From Brachionus plicatilis (taxonomy: Eukaryota > Rotifera > Eurotatoria > Ploima > Brachionidae), in contig QEOQ01000348.1 in NCBI GenBank assembly GCA_010279815.1, forward strand, positions 158,396-222,395: 64,000 bases of DNA, written 5' to 3'. The translations under genes and the position numbers were made by a program. Positions 35,117 to 45,481 of this stretch are shown here, piece by piece. Each line of letters starts with the position of its first letter. Within the stretch, counting starts at the first letter, position 1. The notes beneath the pieces are model-generated. The model was not told the origin of the DNA. It did no database searches and saw only the letters and a list, made by a program, of their open reading frames with translations.

Positions 35117-35338
35117 ATGGGTAGCTTGTGTTCGAAAAAGAAGAAGTGCTGTGTATGTGTTCCAGTAGGTCCACCTCCGATGCCTCTTTTACCACCTTCA
35201 ATGCCGATTCCAATGCCACTTCCAATTCCAGTACCTTTTCCAGAGCCAATGATTCCTCCTCCGTTTCCACCGTGTCCACTTCCATCTTATCCACCATTTG
35301 ATCCGTGTCCTTACAATTCATATGGATCATTTTATTAA
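35117..35338 (+). CDS. MGSLC proline-rich small protein, copy 2
   Basis: 73 codons, ATG at 35117, TAA at 35336-35338. The acylation-type N-terminus (Gly2, Cys5), the Lys4 run and the C-C-V-C cluster are identical to copy 1. The tail differs by a few conservative changes (S for P at about residue 28, I for M in P-E-P-M-I-P-P, P for L after that). It is the first of four copies in direct orientation. AATAAA near 35407 can serve for polyadenylation. Its 3' flank (CTGAGCCTAAGGCCAC) matches the other copies for about 60 bp and then diverges, earlier than in copies 1 and 3. Confidence 0.8.
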   Translation: MGSLCSKKKKCCVCVPVGPPPMPLLPPSMPIPMPLPIPVPFPEPMIPPPFPPCPLPSYPPFDPCPYNSYGSFY

Positions 35339-36694
35339 ATCTGAGCCTAAGGCCACTTTTATTCGATATACTATGAATGCCTAGCAGTCTTGTTTTTTTT
35401 TTGTAATGAAATAAAACTATTTTAAAAAAATATTTTTGGATCTGATATTTTCCATCTACGATTCTTTTGGTCAAAAATCAAAATTTTTAGAATTTTTATT
35501 CCGTTGATTTTAAAATGCATTAATTTCAATCTTTGTTTTCAAAGATTAATTTTCTAAAAATTTTAATTATCTAAATTTATCTTCATGCAATCGATATTGT
35601 AACTCATCAAGATAAATAATGAGATATTAATAAAAATGTGACCTAGCAATGGATAAGAAAATTAAATAAGCGTTCTTTTTTATATCTCTATCTTTATATT
35701 TATCCCTTTTCTTACTTACAATATTTTATAGAAATTGAAGTTCCTTTCAGATCCAATCATTTCAAAAAACAATTCAATTCAATTTATCTGTATTATTAGA
35801 GTTTATTAAATAAAATCACTATCAAAAATGCATTTTTTTTGCAGAAAATTGTAGAATTTTTGCAGAGTTTTGCATAAGTTATAAATGAATCAAACTTTAG
35901 TATTTTTTTAAAATTTTTAAGAACTACCATTCAAATGCTTTTTTAAAATCTTAATTGTTTAATCAATAGTCTTAAGTCGTTTTTATTAAGACCGATAAAA
36001 ACCCTTTTTATTTAAAAATTAATCAAATTTTAATTACAGATTTAAAAAATTAACTTTTTTATCGATTTCAAAAAGAAAAAAAAAGGAAACAAAATATTCT
36101 GTTGAAAAATTTATTAAAAATAACTAATTTTTTAATTTATTTCAAAAAAATTAGTCAAAAGTTTTTGAAAATTTTAAGCTTAAATACAGAAAGCTTCAAC
36201 ATTGATTTTTTAATCTCACGTAAAATATTCAAACATTTTACACCTTTGATAATTTCGGACATTAATTTCATTAGATTTTCACAATTAACTCAAAATTTAG
36301 ATTTTTGAAATAATTTTTTAACAAACAAAACTTGAGATTTTTTGAACAATGTATAATGAGAAAAAGATATGATATTCTTAAAAATCAATTAATTTTCAAT
36401 TTTAAGTAAAAAATTTTGAAAAGCTTTTATTTGTCCTTTACTTTACACCCAAATTTATCATAAAAATTATATATAATTGCTTTTAAAAAGCTAATTAAAA
36501 ATTTCATGATAAAACGAAAAATATATTTTTTCCATGAATGTTAATCTTACAAAAATATTTAAAATTAAACTTCAAATCATTTTGTTAAATAACTCTAGAT
36601 TTCATTTAAACTGAATATTTTCAGAAGAATTTTTGTCAACAAAAAAAATCGTATCGATGAATTCAATGTTTGTACACAAAATTACTATCACTTG
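35339..36694. other. Intergenic between copies 2 and 3
   Basis: A short 3' block homologous to the other copies, then unique A/T-rich DNA. Near 35840-35880 TGCAGAAAATTGTAG and TTTTTGCAGAGTTTTGCA resemble the TCTGCAAAA words of the 7-kb and 51-kb foldback elements. The last 90 bp belong to the copy 3 upstream block. The 68-codon open frame at 36102-36308 is Lys/Phe/Ile noise. Confidence 0.45.
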
Positions 36695-36703
36695 TATAAA
36701 TAG
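36695..36703 (+). promoter_or_regulatory. TATA box of copy 3
   Basis: TATAAATAG, 81 bp before the ATG, preceded by the shared TTGTACACAAAATTACTATC. Confidence 0.75.
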
Positions 36704-36775
36704 TGCAAAAATAATAATTTAACTTATCAATCTAAAAACAAACTAATAATTAAAAATTTGAATTAAATCTAAAAG

Positions 36776-36997
36776 ATGGGTAGCTTGTGTTCGAAAAAGA
36801 AGAAGTGCTGTGTATGTGTTCCAGTAGGTCCAACTCCGATGCCTCTTTTACCACCTCCAATGCCGATTCCAATGCCACTTCCAATTCCAGTACCTTTTCC
36901 AGAGCCAATGATGCCTCCTCCGTTTCCACCATGTCCACCTCCATCTTTTCCACCATTTGATCCGTGTCCTTACAATTCATATGGATCATTTTACTAA
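36776..36997 (+). CDS. MGSLC proline-rich small protein, copy 3
   Basis: 73 codons, ATG at 36776, TAA at 36995-36997. The first 18 residues are identical to the other copies. Changes are limited to the tail: T for P at about residue 20, and C-P-P-P-S-F for C-P-L-P-S-Y. The 3' flank is collinear with that of copy 1 for more than 100 bp (ATTTGCATTTAAAAAATTA and similar), so copies 1 and 3 share the longest duplicated unit. Same strand as copies 2, 4 and 5. Confidence 0.8.
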   Translation: MGSLCSKKKKCCVCVPVGPTPMPLLPPPMPIPMPLPIPVPFPEPMMPPPFPPCPPPSFPPFDPCPYNSYGSFY

Positions 36998-37268
36998 ATC
37001 TGAGCCTAAGGCCACTTTTATTCGATAAACTATGAATGCCAAGCAATCAATATTTTGTTCGAAAAAAAAGATTTACTTTTTTTGCATTTAAAAAATTATT
37101 AGAATAATATTCAAAAATTTAATTCTCAGTTTTAATAAAATATTTTTTTAATAAATAACTTCTAAATCTAAAAGTTTTATCAATCTAAATTAGACTTGTG
37201 TATTGACAACTTTTCGGCAGAAACAAATTTTAGGACCATATTTTTAGAAGTTAAATAAAATATCAATT

Positions 37269-37717
37269 AATTGTGAATTCTGGAACAAAATTCAAAAACA
37301 AAATATAAAAAGTGCCAAAGCTTAAGTTCTTAAGGATTAAAACATGTTCTGTAAATTGTAGCAACTGATGCATCCTTTGTACCACCAATATACTGATTCT
37401 CCGAAATTCTGCAAATTTCAGAACATTGTGAATTTTAGTCCAAAAAAAAACAAAATATAAAAAAGCCAGAACTTTATTCTTGATTGACTAAGACATGTTT
37501 TGTAAATTGTAGCACCTGATACATTCTTTGTACCACCACTTTAAGTTGAATTGGATTTTTAATATAATGTAATATCCCAAATTTAAAATTTTCTCAGTTT
37601 TGCAGAATCATTATATTGGTGGTACAAAGGATGCATCAGTTGCTACAATTTACAGAACATATTTTGGTCCTTCAGAATTTAAGCTTTGGAATTTTAATAT
37701 TTTGTTTTTGTTTTTTT
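37269..37717. mobile_element. Composite MITE, copy 2 (inverted relative to 6.1 kb)
   Basis: The reverse complement of this segment runs collinear with 6115-6875: the same three GTACAAAGGATGCATCAG modules, the same spacer with GATATTACATTATATTAAAA, and the same outer TTGTGAATT..GGAACA end. It lacks the roughly 270-bp insertion of the 6.1-kb copy and so probably represents the ancestral arrangement. It sits between proline-rich copies 3 and 4, in the 2.2-kb spacer. Confidence 0.7.
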
Positions 37718-38670
37718 AAGAGATACGTTTTTATAAGAGAAATTTAATTTTTGAGATAAAAAACATTGTTTGAAATTATTAAAATAAGGAATATTACATT
37801 AATATTAATAAAACTATAATTTATTAGTAAAGACTGTGAATCAAATTTTTGAATATTTTTGAATATATGTTTCAGATTCAATATATTATTCTAAAATGTT
37901 TTTAATAAATTTGCTTGGTTCTTTTTTGGAAAATATCTATTTTTGTCCAAATGCAAAATTAAAGCCAATTTTTTTTGTAATACTTTACTAAACGATAATT
38001 CGTAATGAAAAGGTCCGTTTGTTTAATTAGATCCAAAATGTAGTTCAGGACAAAGTCGAACGGGATTAATGTGAGTCAACTGTCATAAAAAAATATGGTG
38101 TTGAATTTTTTTATGATTCGATTCGAATTTTTAAACAATCAAAATTTATTCTTGTTGAATATTAAGAAATAATTCATGTTTATAAATTTTATTTTCTTTA
38201 ATAGAAATTTAATTATAGAATACTGTTGAGTGATAGCGAAACTTTTTAATGTTAAATCTCTGCAGTCTTAAAAATTTTATCTGGCTAAAGAATTCTGCAA
38301 AATTACAAAATTTCTAAAAATTAAAAAAAAAGACTTTTTGAATGCAGAAAAATAAAATTTTAAAAGACTATTTTTTTTCATGAAAAGCAAATTTAAAAAA
38401 AATAAGTATTTAAAAATAAATTTTGCCTTTATTTGAACGCTTAAAAGCTTGCTTTTAATCTATTTATCAGATGATAGATGCACAAAAGCATTCCTTTTAA
38501 GATAAATTAAAAAAATAATCTTATTTATAATGATATTAGGTAAAATGGAGAAAAAACGTAATTATTAGAAATTATTATTATCGAAAGATTTTAGTTGATA
38601 TCAAGTTTATAATATGACTAATTTGAAACTTATATATTTTAGCTGTGAATAAAAAAACTTAATTTTTAAT

Positions 38671-38859
38671 TTAAAAACAAAAGTACATAAAATTATTAAT
38701 TTTGATAATTTCTCCATTTTCTATTCTAAAGGATATTGGAAGGGAGCTCATTTCCTTATTCAGTAGCTTTTTAAGCAAACGCTCAGATCTGCCAGAGAGG
38801 TTCCTGCATAGAAGCTGATCATTGAACCCTTCTGCTCGTATAACTAACACATAAACCAT
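38671..38859 (-). CDS. Hypothetical 62-aa ORF or exon fragment
   Basis: ATG at 38859, TAA at 38671. Residues 5-50 have a normal protein-like composition (R-A-E-G-F-N-D-Q-L-L-C-R-N-L-S-G-R-S-E-R) with mixed codon use, unlike the surrounding noise. It lies in the spacer between proline-rich copies 3 and 4. No family recognised; it could be an exon of an unseen gene or the remains of a transposon protein. Confidence 0.3.
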   Translation of the reverse strand: MVYVLVIRAEGFNDQLLCRNLSGRSERLLKKLLNKEMSSLPISFRIENGEIIKINNFMYFCF

Positions 38860-39102
38860 ATAAATAATTTTATTCTAAGAAAATTTTTAAAATAAAATAA
38901 CGAACAATTATTTTTTTTTCCAAAAATATATTTTTCAATAAAAATAATAATTAAATTTTAAATTGTTATGTTGAATAACTTTTGTTTTCATTTAAACTGA
39001 ATATTTTCGGAAAAATATTTGTCAACAAAAAAATTCATATCAATGACAAGTTTTTAAATGTATATAAAATTCAATGTTTGTACACAAAATTACTATCACT
39101 TG

Positions 39103-39111
39103 TATAAATAG
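39103..39111 (+). promoter_or_regulatory. TATA box of copy 4
   Basis: TATAAATAG, 81 bp before the ATG. Confidence 0.75.
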
Positions 39112-39183
39112 TGCAAAAATACTAATTTAACTTATCAATCTAAAAACAAACTAATAATTAAAAATTTGAATTAAATCTAAAAG

Positions 39184-39381
39184 ATGGGTAGCTTGTGTTC
39201 GAAAAAGAAGAAGTGCTGTGTATGTGTTCCAGTAGGTCCACCTCCGATGCCTCTTTTACCACCTCCAATGCCGATTCCAATGCCACTTCCAATTCCAGTA
39301 CCTTTTCCAGAGCCAATGATTCCTCCATCTTTTCCACCATTTGATCCGTGTCCTTACAATTCATATGGATCATTTTACTAA
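39184..39381 (+). CDS. MGSLC proline-rich small protein, copy 4 (short)
   Basis: 65 codons, ATG at 39184, TAA at 39379-39381. It matches the family except for an exact in-frame loss of 24 bp that removes eight residues (the P-P-F-P-P-C-P-L region, including one of the tail Cys). Everything before and after is conserved, including the F-D-P-C-P-Y end and the 5' promoter block. A frame-preserving deletion inside a short gene argues that the reading frame is under selection. Confidence 0.8.
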   Translation: MGSLCSKKKKCCVCVPVGPPPMPLLPPPMPIPMPLPIPVPFPEPMIPPSFPPFDPCPYNSYGSFY

Positions 39382-40258
39382 ATCTGAGCCTAAGGCCACT
39401 TTTATTCGATAAACTATGAATGCCTAGCAATCAAAATCTTATGTTTTGTTTTATTTGAAAAAAAGATTAACTTTTTTTTTGCATTTAAAAATTATTAGAA
39501 TTATATTCAAAAATTTAATTCTCAATTTTTACTAACAAATAAACTTATTTAATTTATAATTTAATTCTGTTTGAACTTTTTGATTCAAGTCCTTCATCTT
39601 ATAAACATTTTGTTTGTTTTAAAATTTCTAAATTTAATAAATTCTCCCTTTTAGACCAATTTTTTTTTACATTTCTGAGAATTGATCTTCTCATTTCCAT
39701 AAATTATCTTGTCAACTTTTCGATTTTTTTGCTTAATTTCAAATTTTTAAACGCGATTTAAAAGCCCTTATATTTCAAGAATTTATTTTTATTTACTTTT
39801 CGATATGTGAATAATTTTGATATTTGTTTAATATTTTTCAGCCGCTTTATTCTCAATCAGAAATTTTTTATTTTTTATTATTAATTTCATAAAAAAAACG
39901 ATTAAAAAAAAGGCTTTAGTTAAAAATAATTAATTTTTTAAAATTTGTAAATTAGAGAAAAAAAAACTAAAATTCCGAAAATTATCTTATTTTATTTTTT
40001 ATTTTTGGAAAATTGGGGCAGCAATAATTATTTAATTTTTGATTAGTATTTTAGTCGATTGATCAATATTTTTATTAAATCATAGGTACATAAAATTGAA
40101 GATAAATAATAAATAAATAATAAATCATTAATAAATTACAGATAAAGCAACCGCTGAAAAATAAATAAATTATCAGTAATATTAATTTTTTTAATTTGTT
40201 TTATTTTAAAATTTTATGCAAATAAAAATAGAAAAGTATAAAAATAATTATGAATATA
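39382..40258. other. Intergenic, copy 4 3' flank and A/T-rich DNA
   Basis: About 150 bp of family 3' flank, then A/T-rich sequence without open frames. AATAAA near 39539 could be the polyadenylation signal. Confidence 0.45.
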
Positions 40259-40672
40259 CAGTGGGTATTTTATGAATTACAAGGCCCTAATGATCGCGGC
40301 TTAAAACCGTAACATCAGCGGAGCTGTACCGAACCGGCCGTAGCAAAAGTACACATTTTTTTCCAATTTTAATTTTCTTTATTTATCTAATTTTCAAATG
40401 CCACAAATATGTGGATAAAGAAAATTTGGCAATAAATTATAAAACTATTATTTTACTTATAGATTATTATTTGCACTAGCTTAAAAATTTTTATTAATTT
40501 TTTTTTTTTTATTAAAATATATATGACATCTGAGTAAATAAATAAAGATAATTTAAGTTGAAAAAAAAATTTGTAAGCTTGATTCGGTACGGCATTGCTT
40601 ATGGTTCGGTTTTGGGTCGCTTAGGTGCCATTAGAGCCGTTTCGTTCTTAAAATACTCACTGTGAATGGTTT
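40259..40672. mobile_element. MITE with GC-rich imperfect terminal inverted repeats
   Basis: The left end reads CAGTGGGTATTTTATGAA and the right end, reverse-complemented, CAGTGAGTATTTTAAGAA. The inversion continues imperfectly for about 85 bp (CTAATG, then GTACCGAA on both sides). These ends are clearly GC-richer than the surroundings, so the element stands out by composition. The CAGT start resembles Tc1/mariner-derived MITEs, but a TA duplication is clear only on the left (ATA|CAGT). No protein is encoded. Confidence 0.65.
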
Positions 40673-41505
40673 AATTAGTTGTGTTTGAATTACAAAATGT
40701 ATCTACTGTTGAAATAACATTTAAAATTTGCAATGTTTAAAATATTATTATTATCTATACCTATTTTATGAATGAAATAAATTCTATATCAAAATGATTT
40801 AGGTTTTTTTTTCCAAAACTGGCTTAGGTATTTGAGGTTTTGTAACAAAAAACAAAAACAATGATTTAAATTAAATTAAATTTTTATGATTTGGGCCTAA
40901 AATTCATAGCAAACAATACACATGAGATACAAACTTTGTATCACCAGAAATTAAGTATGTTCAACAACTAAGCAAGTCTGTAAATCACTATTATTTCAAT
41001 TTATTTTAAAAAATATTTTTTTAAATTTGAAATTTTTATTTTTGTTTCAAATTTCTGTTTTGATTGATCAAATATCTTTATCATCTCTAATCAATTCATT
41101 CAAATGTGTTCAAATATTATTTTCAATAATAACTAAATTATACTGAATAAACTAATAGTAATTATTCTTCTAACTAAAAAACATAATTGCTAATGATTTC
41201 TGATTTTGTTACCAATTTTGTTCCAATGATGACAGTCAAGCGACAAAAAATTAAAAAAATTAATCAATTTTCTTTCTAATTTGTTCTTTATTAAATTAAA
41301 AAAAATTGATTGTTTATTGGGTTTCTTACAAAATTTTTGTCAAAAAAAAAATTCAAAAACTTATCATTATTTTTTTCGTATCGATTCTTTCTGAATAATT
41401 TAATGATGCATTTTTGAATACAGAATTCTAAAAAAATTCATATCAATGACAAGTTTTTAAATGTATATAAAATTCAATGTTTGTACACAAAATTACTATC
41501 ACTTG
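40673..41505. other. Intergenic between the MITE and copy 5
   Basis: Contains another version of the internal repeat core at about 40932-40965 (GATACAAACTTTGTATCACC), and ends in the conserved upstream block of copy 5. No gene seen. Confidence 0.45.
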
Positions 41506-41514
41506 TATAAATAG
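41506..41514 (+). promoter_or_regulatory. TATA box of copy 5
   Basis: TATAAATAG, 81 bp before the ATG, in the same upstream context as the other copies. Confidence 0.75.
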
Positions 41515-41586
41515 TGCAAAAATAATAATTTAACTTATCAATCTAAAAACAAACTAATAATTAAAAATTTGAATTAAATCTAAAAG

Positions 41587-41787
41587 ATGGGTAGCTTGTG
41601 TTCGAAAAAGAAGAAGTGCTGTGTATGTGTTCCAGTAGGTCCACCTCCAATGCCGATTCCAATGCCACTTCCAATTCCAGTACCTTTTCCAGAGCCAATG
41701 ATGCCTCCTCTATTTCCACCGTGTCCACTTCCATCTTATCCACCATTTGATCCGTGTCCTTACAATTCATATGGATCATTTTATTAA
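41587..41787 (+). CDS. MGSLC proline-rich small protein, copy 5 (short)
   Basis: 66 codons, ATG at 41587, TAA at 41785-41787. It lacks exactly 21 bp (seven residues, the P-M-P-L-L-P-P unit after residue 21), a different in-frame loss from that of copy 4. The Gly2/Cys5 N-terminus, the Lys run and the Cys cluster are intact. AATAAA near 41909 lies about 120 bp after the stop. It is the last copy of the array; Claspin starts 570 bp further on. Confidence 0.8.
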   Translation: MGSLCSKKKKCCVCVPVGPPPMPIPMPLPIPVPFPEPMMPPLFPPCPLPSYPPFDPCPYNSYGSFY

Positions 41788-42360
41788 ATCTAAGCCTAAG
41801 GTCACTTTTATTCGATAAATTATGAATGCCAAGCAATCAATATTTTATTTGAAAAAAAAATTTCCTTTTTTTGCATTTAAAAAATTATTAGAATAATATT
41901 CAAAAATTTAATAAAATATTTTTTTAAATAATTTAGAACTAGAAGTATTATTTTAATTAATGTAATAAATTAATTATATAAGATAAATAAATAAATAAAT
42001 TACAACAGATATCTTAAACTCTTATCAAGTTAATGATTTTCTTGACATTTCGAAATTTTCTGCTTTAAATAAATTTCAATAATTTAATAAAAGATTGGTT
42101 TATTTTTCAAAAATCTAAAAAATTAGAATTAAATTTATTTCTAGCCTTAATTTATCTCTAATATAAAAATTAATTAAAATCAAAGTTTTATTAAGTTGAT
42201 TTTTGTTATCAATTATTTTCAGCAAGTAAAAAATTTAATCTAACAAAAAAATAATAAAAATTTTCATTTCAATATCATTAAAAATAATTCTTTTATAATC
42301 TAAGACAAATTTTTTATCCAGTAGTCTAAATCTAAAAAAAAAATTTATATTTCTTTAAAA
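41788..42360. other. Intergenic, copy 5 3' flank and Claspin upstream
   Basis: The first 130 bp are the family 3' flank. The rest is A/T-rich and must contain the Claspin promoter; no clear TATA box. Confidence 0.45.
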
Positions 42361-42784
42361 ATGACTGATATTCCTAGCACAATTCCTTCAAATCAACTAA
42401 AAGTATTTTTGCCAATTTTTTTACCATTTCTCAATTTTAACTTACCAAACCAGAACCCAGTGATTGAGCAGTCCAACAATGCTTCTCAATTGTCCACTCA
42501 AGACTCGTTGTGCATGTCCCAATTGTAGGTTTTCTTTACACTTCTTTTGCCATCAAAAATTCCCATTTTATCTAGTGATAAAAGCCGGAAGAGTCTTGAC
42601 GAGCTGGAAAATTTGTCTTTCAACTTGGACACTGCTGGCAACAACACAGCTAATAACACAATCAACGAACCGGTCAGCACTCAACAAAACGAGGAAATCT
42701 TCGACGAATTGGCCATGCTATGCAGTGGTCAATTCAGAGCTGACAGTCAGAAAAAAGAGAATAAAAAGGACATGTACCAATTTG

Positions 42785-42816
<32 letters not shown>

Positions 42817-45190
42817 CTGGACGAAGAGGAGAAGATAATCAAAAAATTTCGTAAACAAGAAGAGATAGAGAGCGAAAAGGATGATGATGATGATGATCAG
42901 AATGAAGACGACTTAATTAGTGACGAGGACCAAGAGGTCGATGAAGAAATCGAAATCAGAGATGAAGAAACTCGACCCAAGAGTCGAGAACAAAAGTTAA
43001 AAATAAAAAAAAAACTCAAGGAAGAGTACAAAAAAGCATTGGAAAAGGACGGATTTTTCGAGGAAGAGGCAGAGTTGTCCGGTGACGAGAAAGATGAAGA
43101 TGATGACTATGACGGCGACTCAGCCGATGATTCAATTGTGTGCTCTGGTGATGAGGACAATCTGCCGTCCGATTCCGAGCTAAAGGATCAATTGGGCAGA
43201 ATTTATCACAAGGACAAAATGGACGAGGAAAAGAGACAATTAAGACTCATTAAGGAAATGTATCTCAGCGAGAAGGATGAAAAAAATTCAAGGCGCAAAA
43301 ATTTCAGATGGAAGCACATTGATGACAATCTTGGTGTTGGTTTCAATTCTGATAGCAGTCAGGAAGAGGATGAGGACGGTGGTGAAGACGACAAAAAGAA
43401 TAATTTCTTCAAATCTGTGGCTAATGGGGACTGGAGATCGAATCGCCACGAGAGAGAACAGTTTGTAAAGCAGAATATAAGAAAAGAAAATTTATTGAGT
43501 GATGATGATGAGGAAGAGAAGGACGAAGAGGAGGATGAGAGCTGTTTGAGAATATTCGGCTCTTCGGCTAACCAGCCTGGCAATCAACTTTTAAAAAAAG
43601 GACAAATGCTGTTGAAAAAAAAAGCGTTTGTTATGAAGCCTAGTTTGGCGCAAAAAAGAGCCTTCGATGATGATAAGGGAAACCAAAGCCGCATTGTTGT
43701 ACAGAAAAGGGTCGAGGCTAAAAAAAGTGATCAGAAATTTTCGTTTTTGGGCCGCGACAAGTCTTATTTGAGCCGTATATCGAATTATGTGAATAAAAAT
43801 TTAACTGATAAAGTCAGTTTTAAGACTGTACGGCCTAATAACATGGTATTTTCGGTGATTGAACCGCAGAATAAGATGAATGATGAAAATAAAAATATTC
43901 AGGTTTGAAAATTTTTTTAATAGAAATTTAATTACAATTTGGAAATTTTTTTTCCTTAAAACCTTAGCTAAAAATTTAAATAATTTCCATTTTTTTTTTG
44001 CTTCTTTGCAATAAAAGAAACAAAAAAATTTAGTGCTTCTAAAAAACATTAAATTTTTATAAGAAATGTGAACAATTTTTAAATATTTTAGATTTTTTTT
44101 AGTTTATTTTTGAGCATTTGGCCTTAAAAACCTAAGCTAGAATTGAGTTTTAAAACATATTTTAACTTTTACAATGCTTCTTAGTAATAAAAAATTAAAC
44201 AAAAATTTTAAGAGGATCAGAAAAAAATCAAATTTAAAAAGAGAATTTTAAAAATTAATTATTTATTCAAAAATAATTAAATCTTTGATTCTGCCCTCTC
44301 TTTCTTCCCTAATCTTTGATAATACCTTTGCTATAATAAATATTAACAAATTGAAGATTATGATCAAATCTGAGCAAATCACCTCAAAATTATCATTTAA
44401 AAAATTATTTCAAATAATTTTTTATTTTAATTTTTGTGCAGAAGCAAATTTTAAAAGAAAACAATCAATGTCAAAAAATAAAATTTTTAATATCTTCAAA
44501 AAAGTTATGCACAATTTTTGTGTTTAATTTAAAACGGTTTGCTAAACAAGATAAATTACCTCTATATTTAATTTTTTAATTAAAAATGCTTAAAAATTTA
44601 ATAGTTAATGGACTTAGTCTTGAAAATTTAGTCAAAAATATTCTAAATTTTTGTGTAACGTTGCAACAAAAATTAAAAAAAAAATTTTGTATAAATTTAA
44701 TTTTTTATTATTAAAATGTATTTTTGAAAAATTTTAAAACTATTTAAATTATATTGGTTTAGTTTTATGGATTTGGTCTTAACAACCGTAACTAGAAATT
44801 AGTTGAAAAACATTTTTTTAATTTATTGCGCTTCTTTGGCATCAAAAATTAAAGAAAAAATTTGGCTGATTAAAAAAATCTCATATTGATGCAGTAATTT
44901 AAATTTTTTTTGTGTGATAAAAATTAATTTTATTATTGAAAGATTAGTGCCTTAATTCGATGACAATTTTATTTAATTTAAATACTTTTCAATAATTTAA
45001 AAACTTTAGTGGCTGATTTTTTACTTAGTTAAAAAAAAGTCAGTTAATTTAAACAACTTAATAGTTAATATTAAAAAAAATTTAATTTTAGATTAAAAAC
45101 ACTAATAAACAAACATCAACAGACTCAAGCAATTTGGAACCCAAACGAGCAAAATACGACTATTCACATAGTATTTTCAATCATTTATAA
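42361..45190 (+). CDS. CLSPN: Claspin, short form, 512 aa
   Basis: Four exons, 42361-42402, 42454-42524, 42576-43902 and 45092-45190, the last across a 1.19-kb intron. Claspin is the replication-fork adaptor that brings Chk1 to ATR. At about residue 80 there is one Chk1-binding motif, D-E-L-A-M-L-C-S-G-Q-F, matching E-x-x-x-L-C-S/T-G-x-F, where the Ser is the phosphorylated residue in vertebrates. A conserved block at about 233-285 reads L-P-S-D-S-E-L-K-D, E-K-R-Q-L-R-L and N-F-R-W-K-H-I-D. The final exon supplies the typical end P-K-R-A-K-Y..S-I-F-N-H-L. The remainder is Asp/Glu rich with ten-Asp and six-Asp runs. Vertebrate Claspin is about 1,340 residues; this protein corresponds to its C-terminal part. 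The two 51-bp introns contain no stop in frame, so retained forms would also be readable. Confidence 0.85.
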
Positions 45191-45216
45191 ACAAATTAAA
45201 TTTGTTGAGCTTTTTA

Positions 45217-45222
45217 AATAAA
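45217..45222 (+). terminator. Claspin polyadenylation signal
   Basis: AATAAA 26 bp after the Claspin stop codon and 260 bp before the LRRC72 start. Confidence 0.55.
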
Positions 45223-45481
45223 TATAAAAGTATAAACATATCTTACTTTTTTTAATGTAATGTAAGAAATTTCTCAACTTTTGAATAAAATTTTTAATTT
45301 TTTTTTTATTTATTTTTTTTCCAAGTCTTAAGTTGTTAAACACACAATTTCCTTTTGCCATGGATACAATGATTTCTAATTTTTCTCATTTTAATTTGTT
45401 TCATATGTTACATAATCGGCGTACAAACTTCAATCAACACTTTTTTTTCTCAATTTCTTGTTCATTTTGCTCAGCTAAAAT

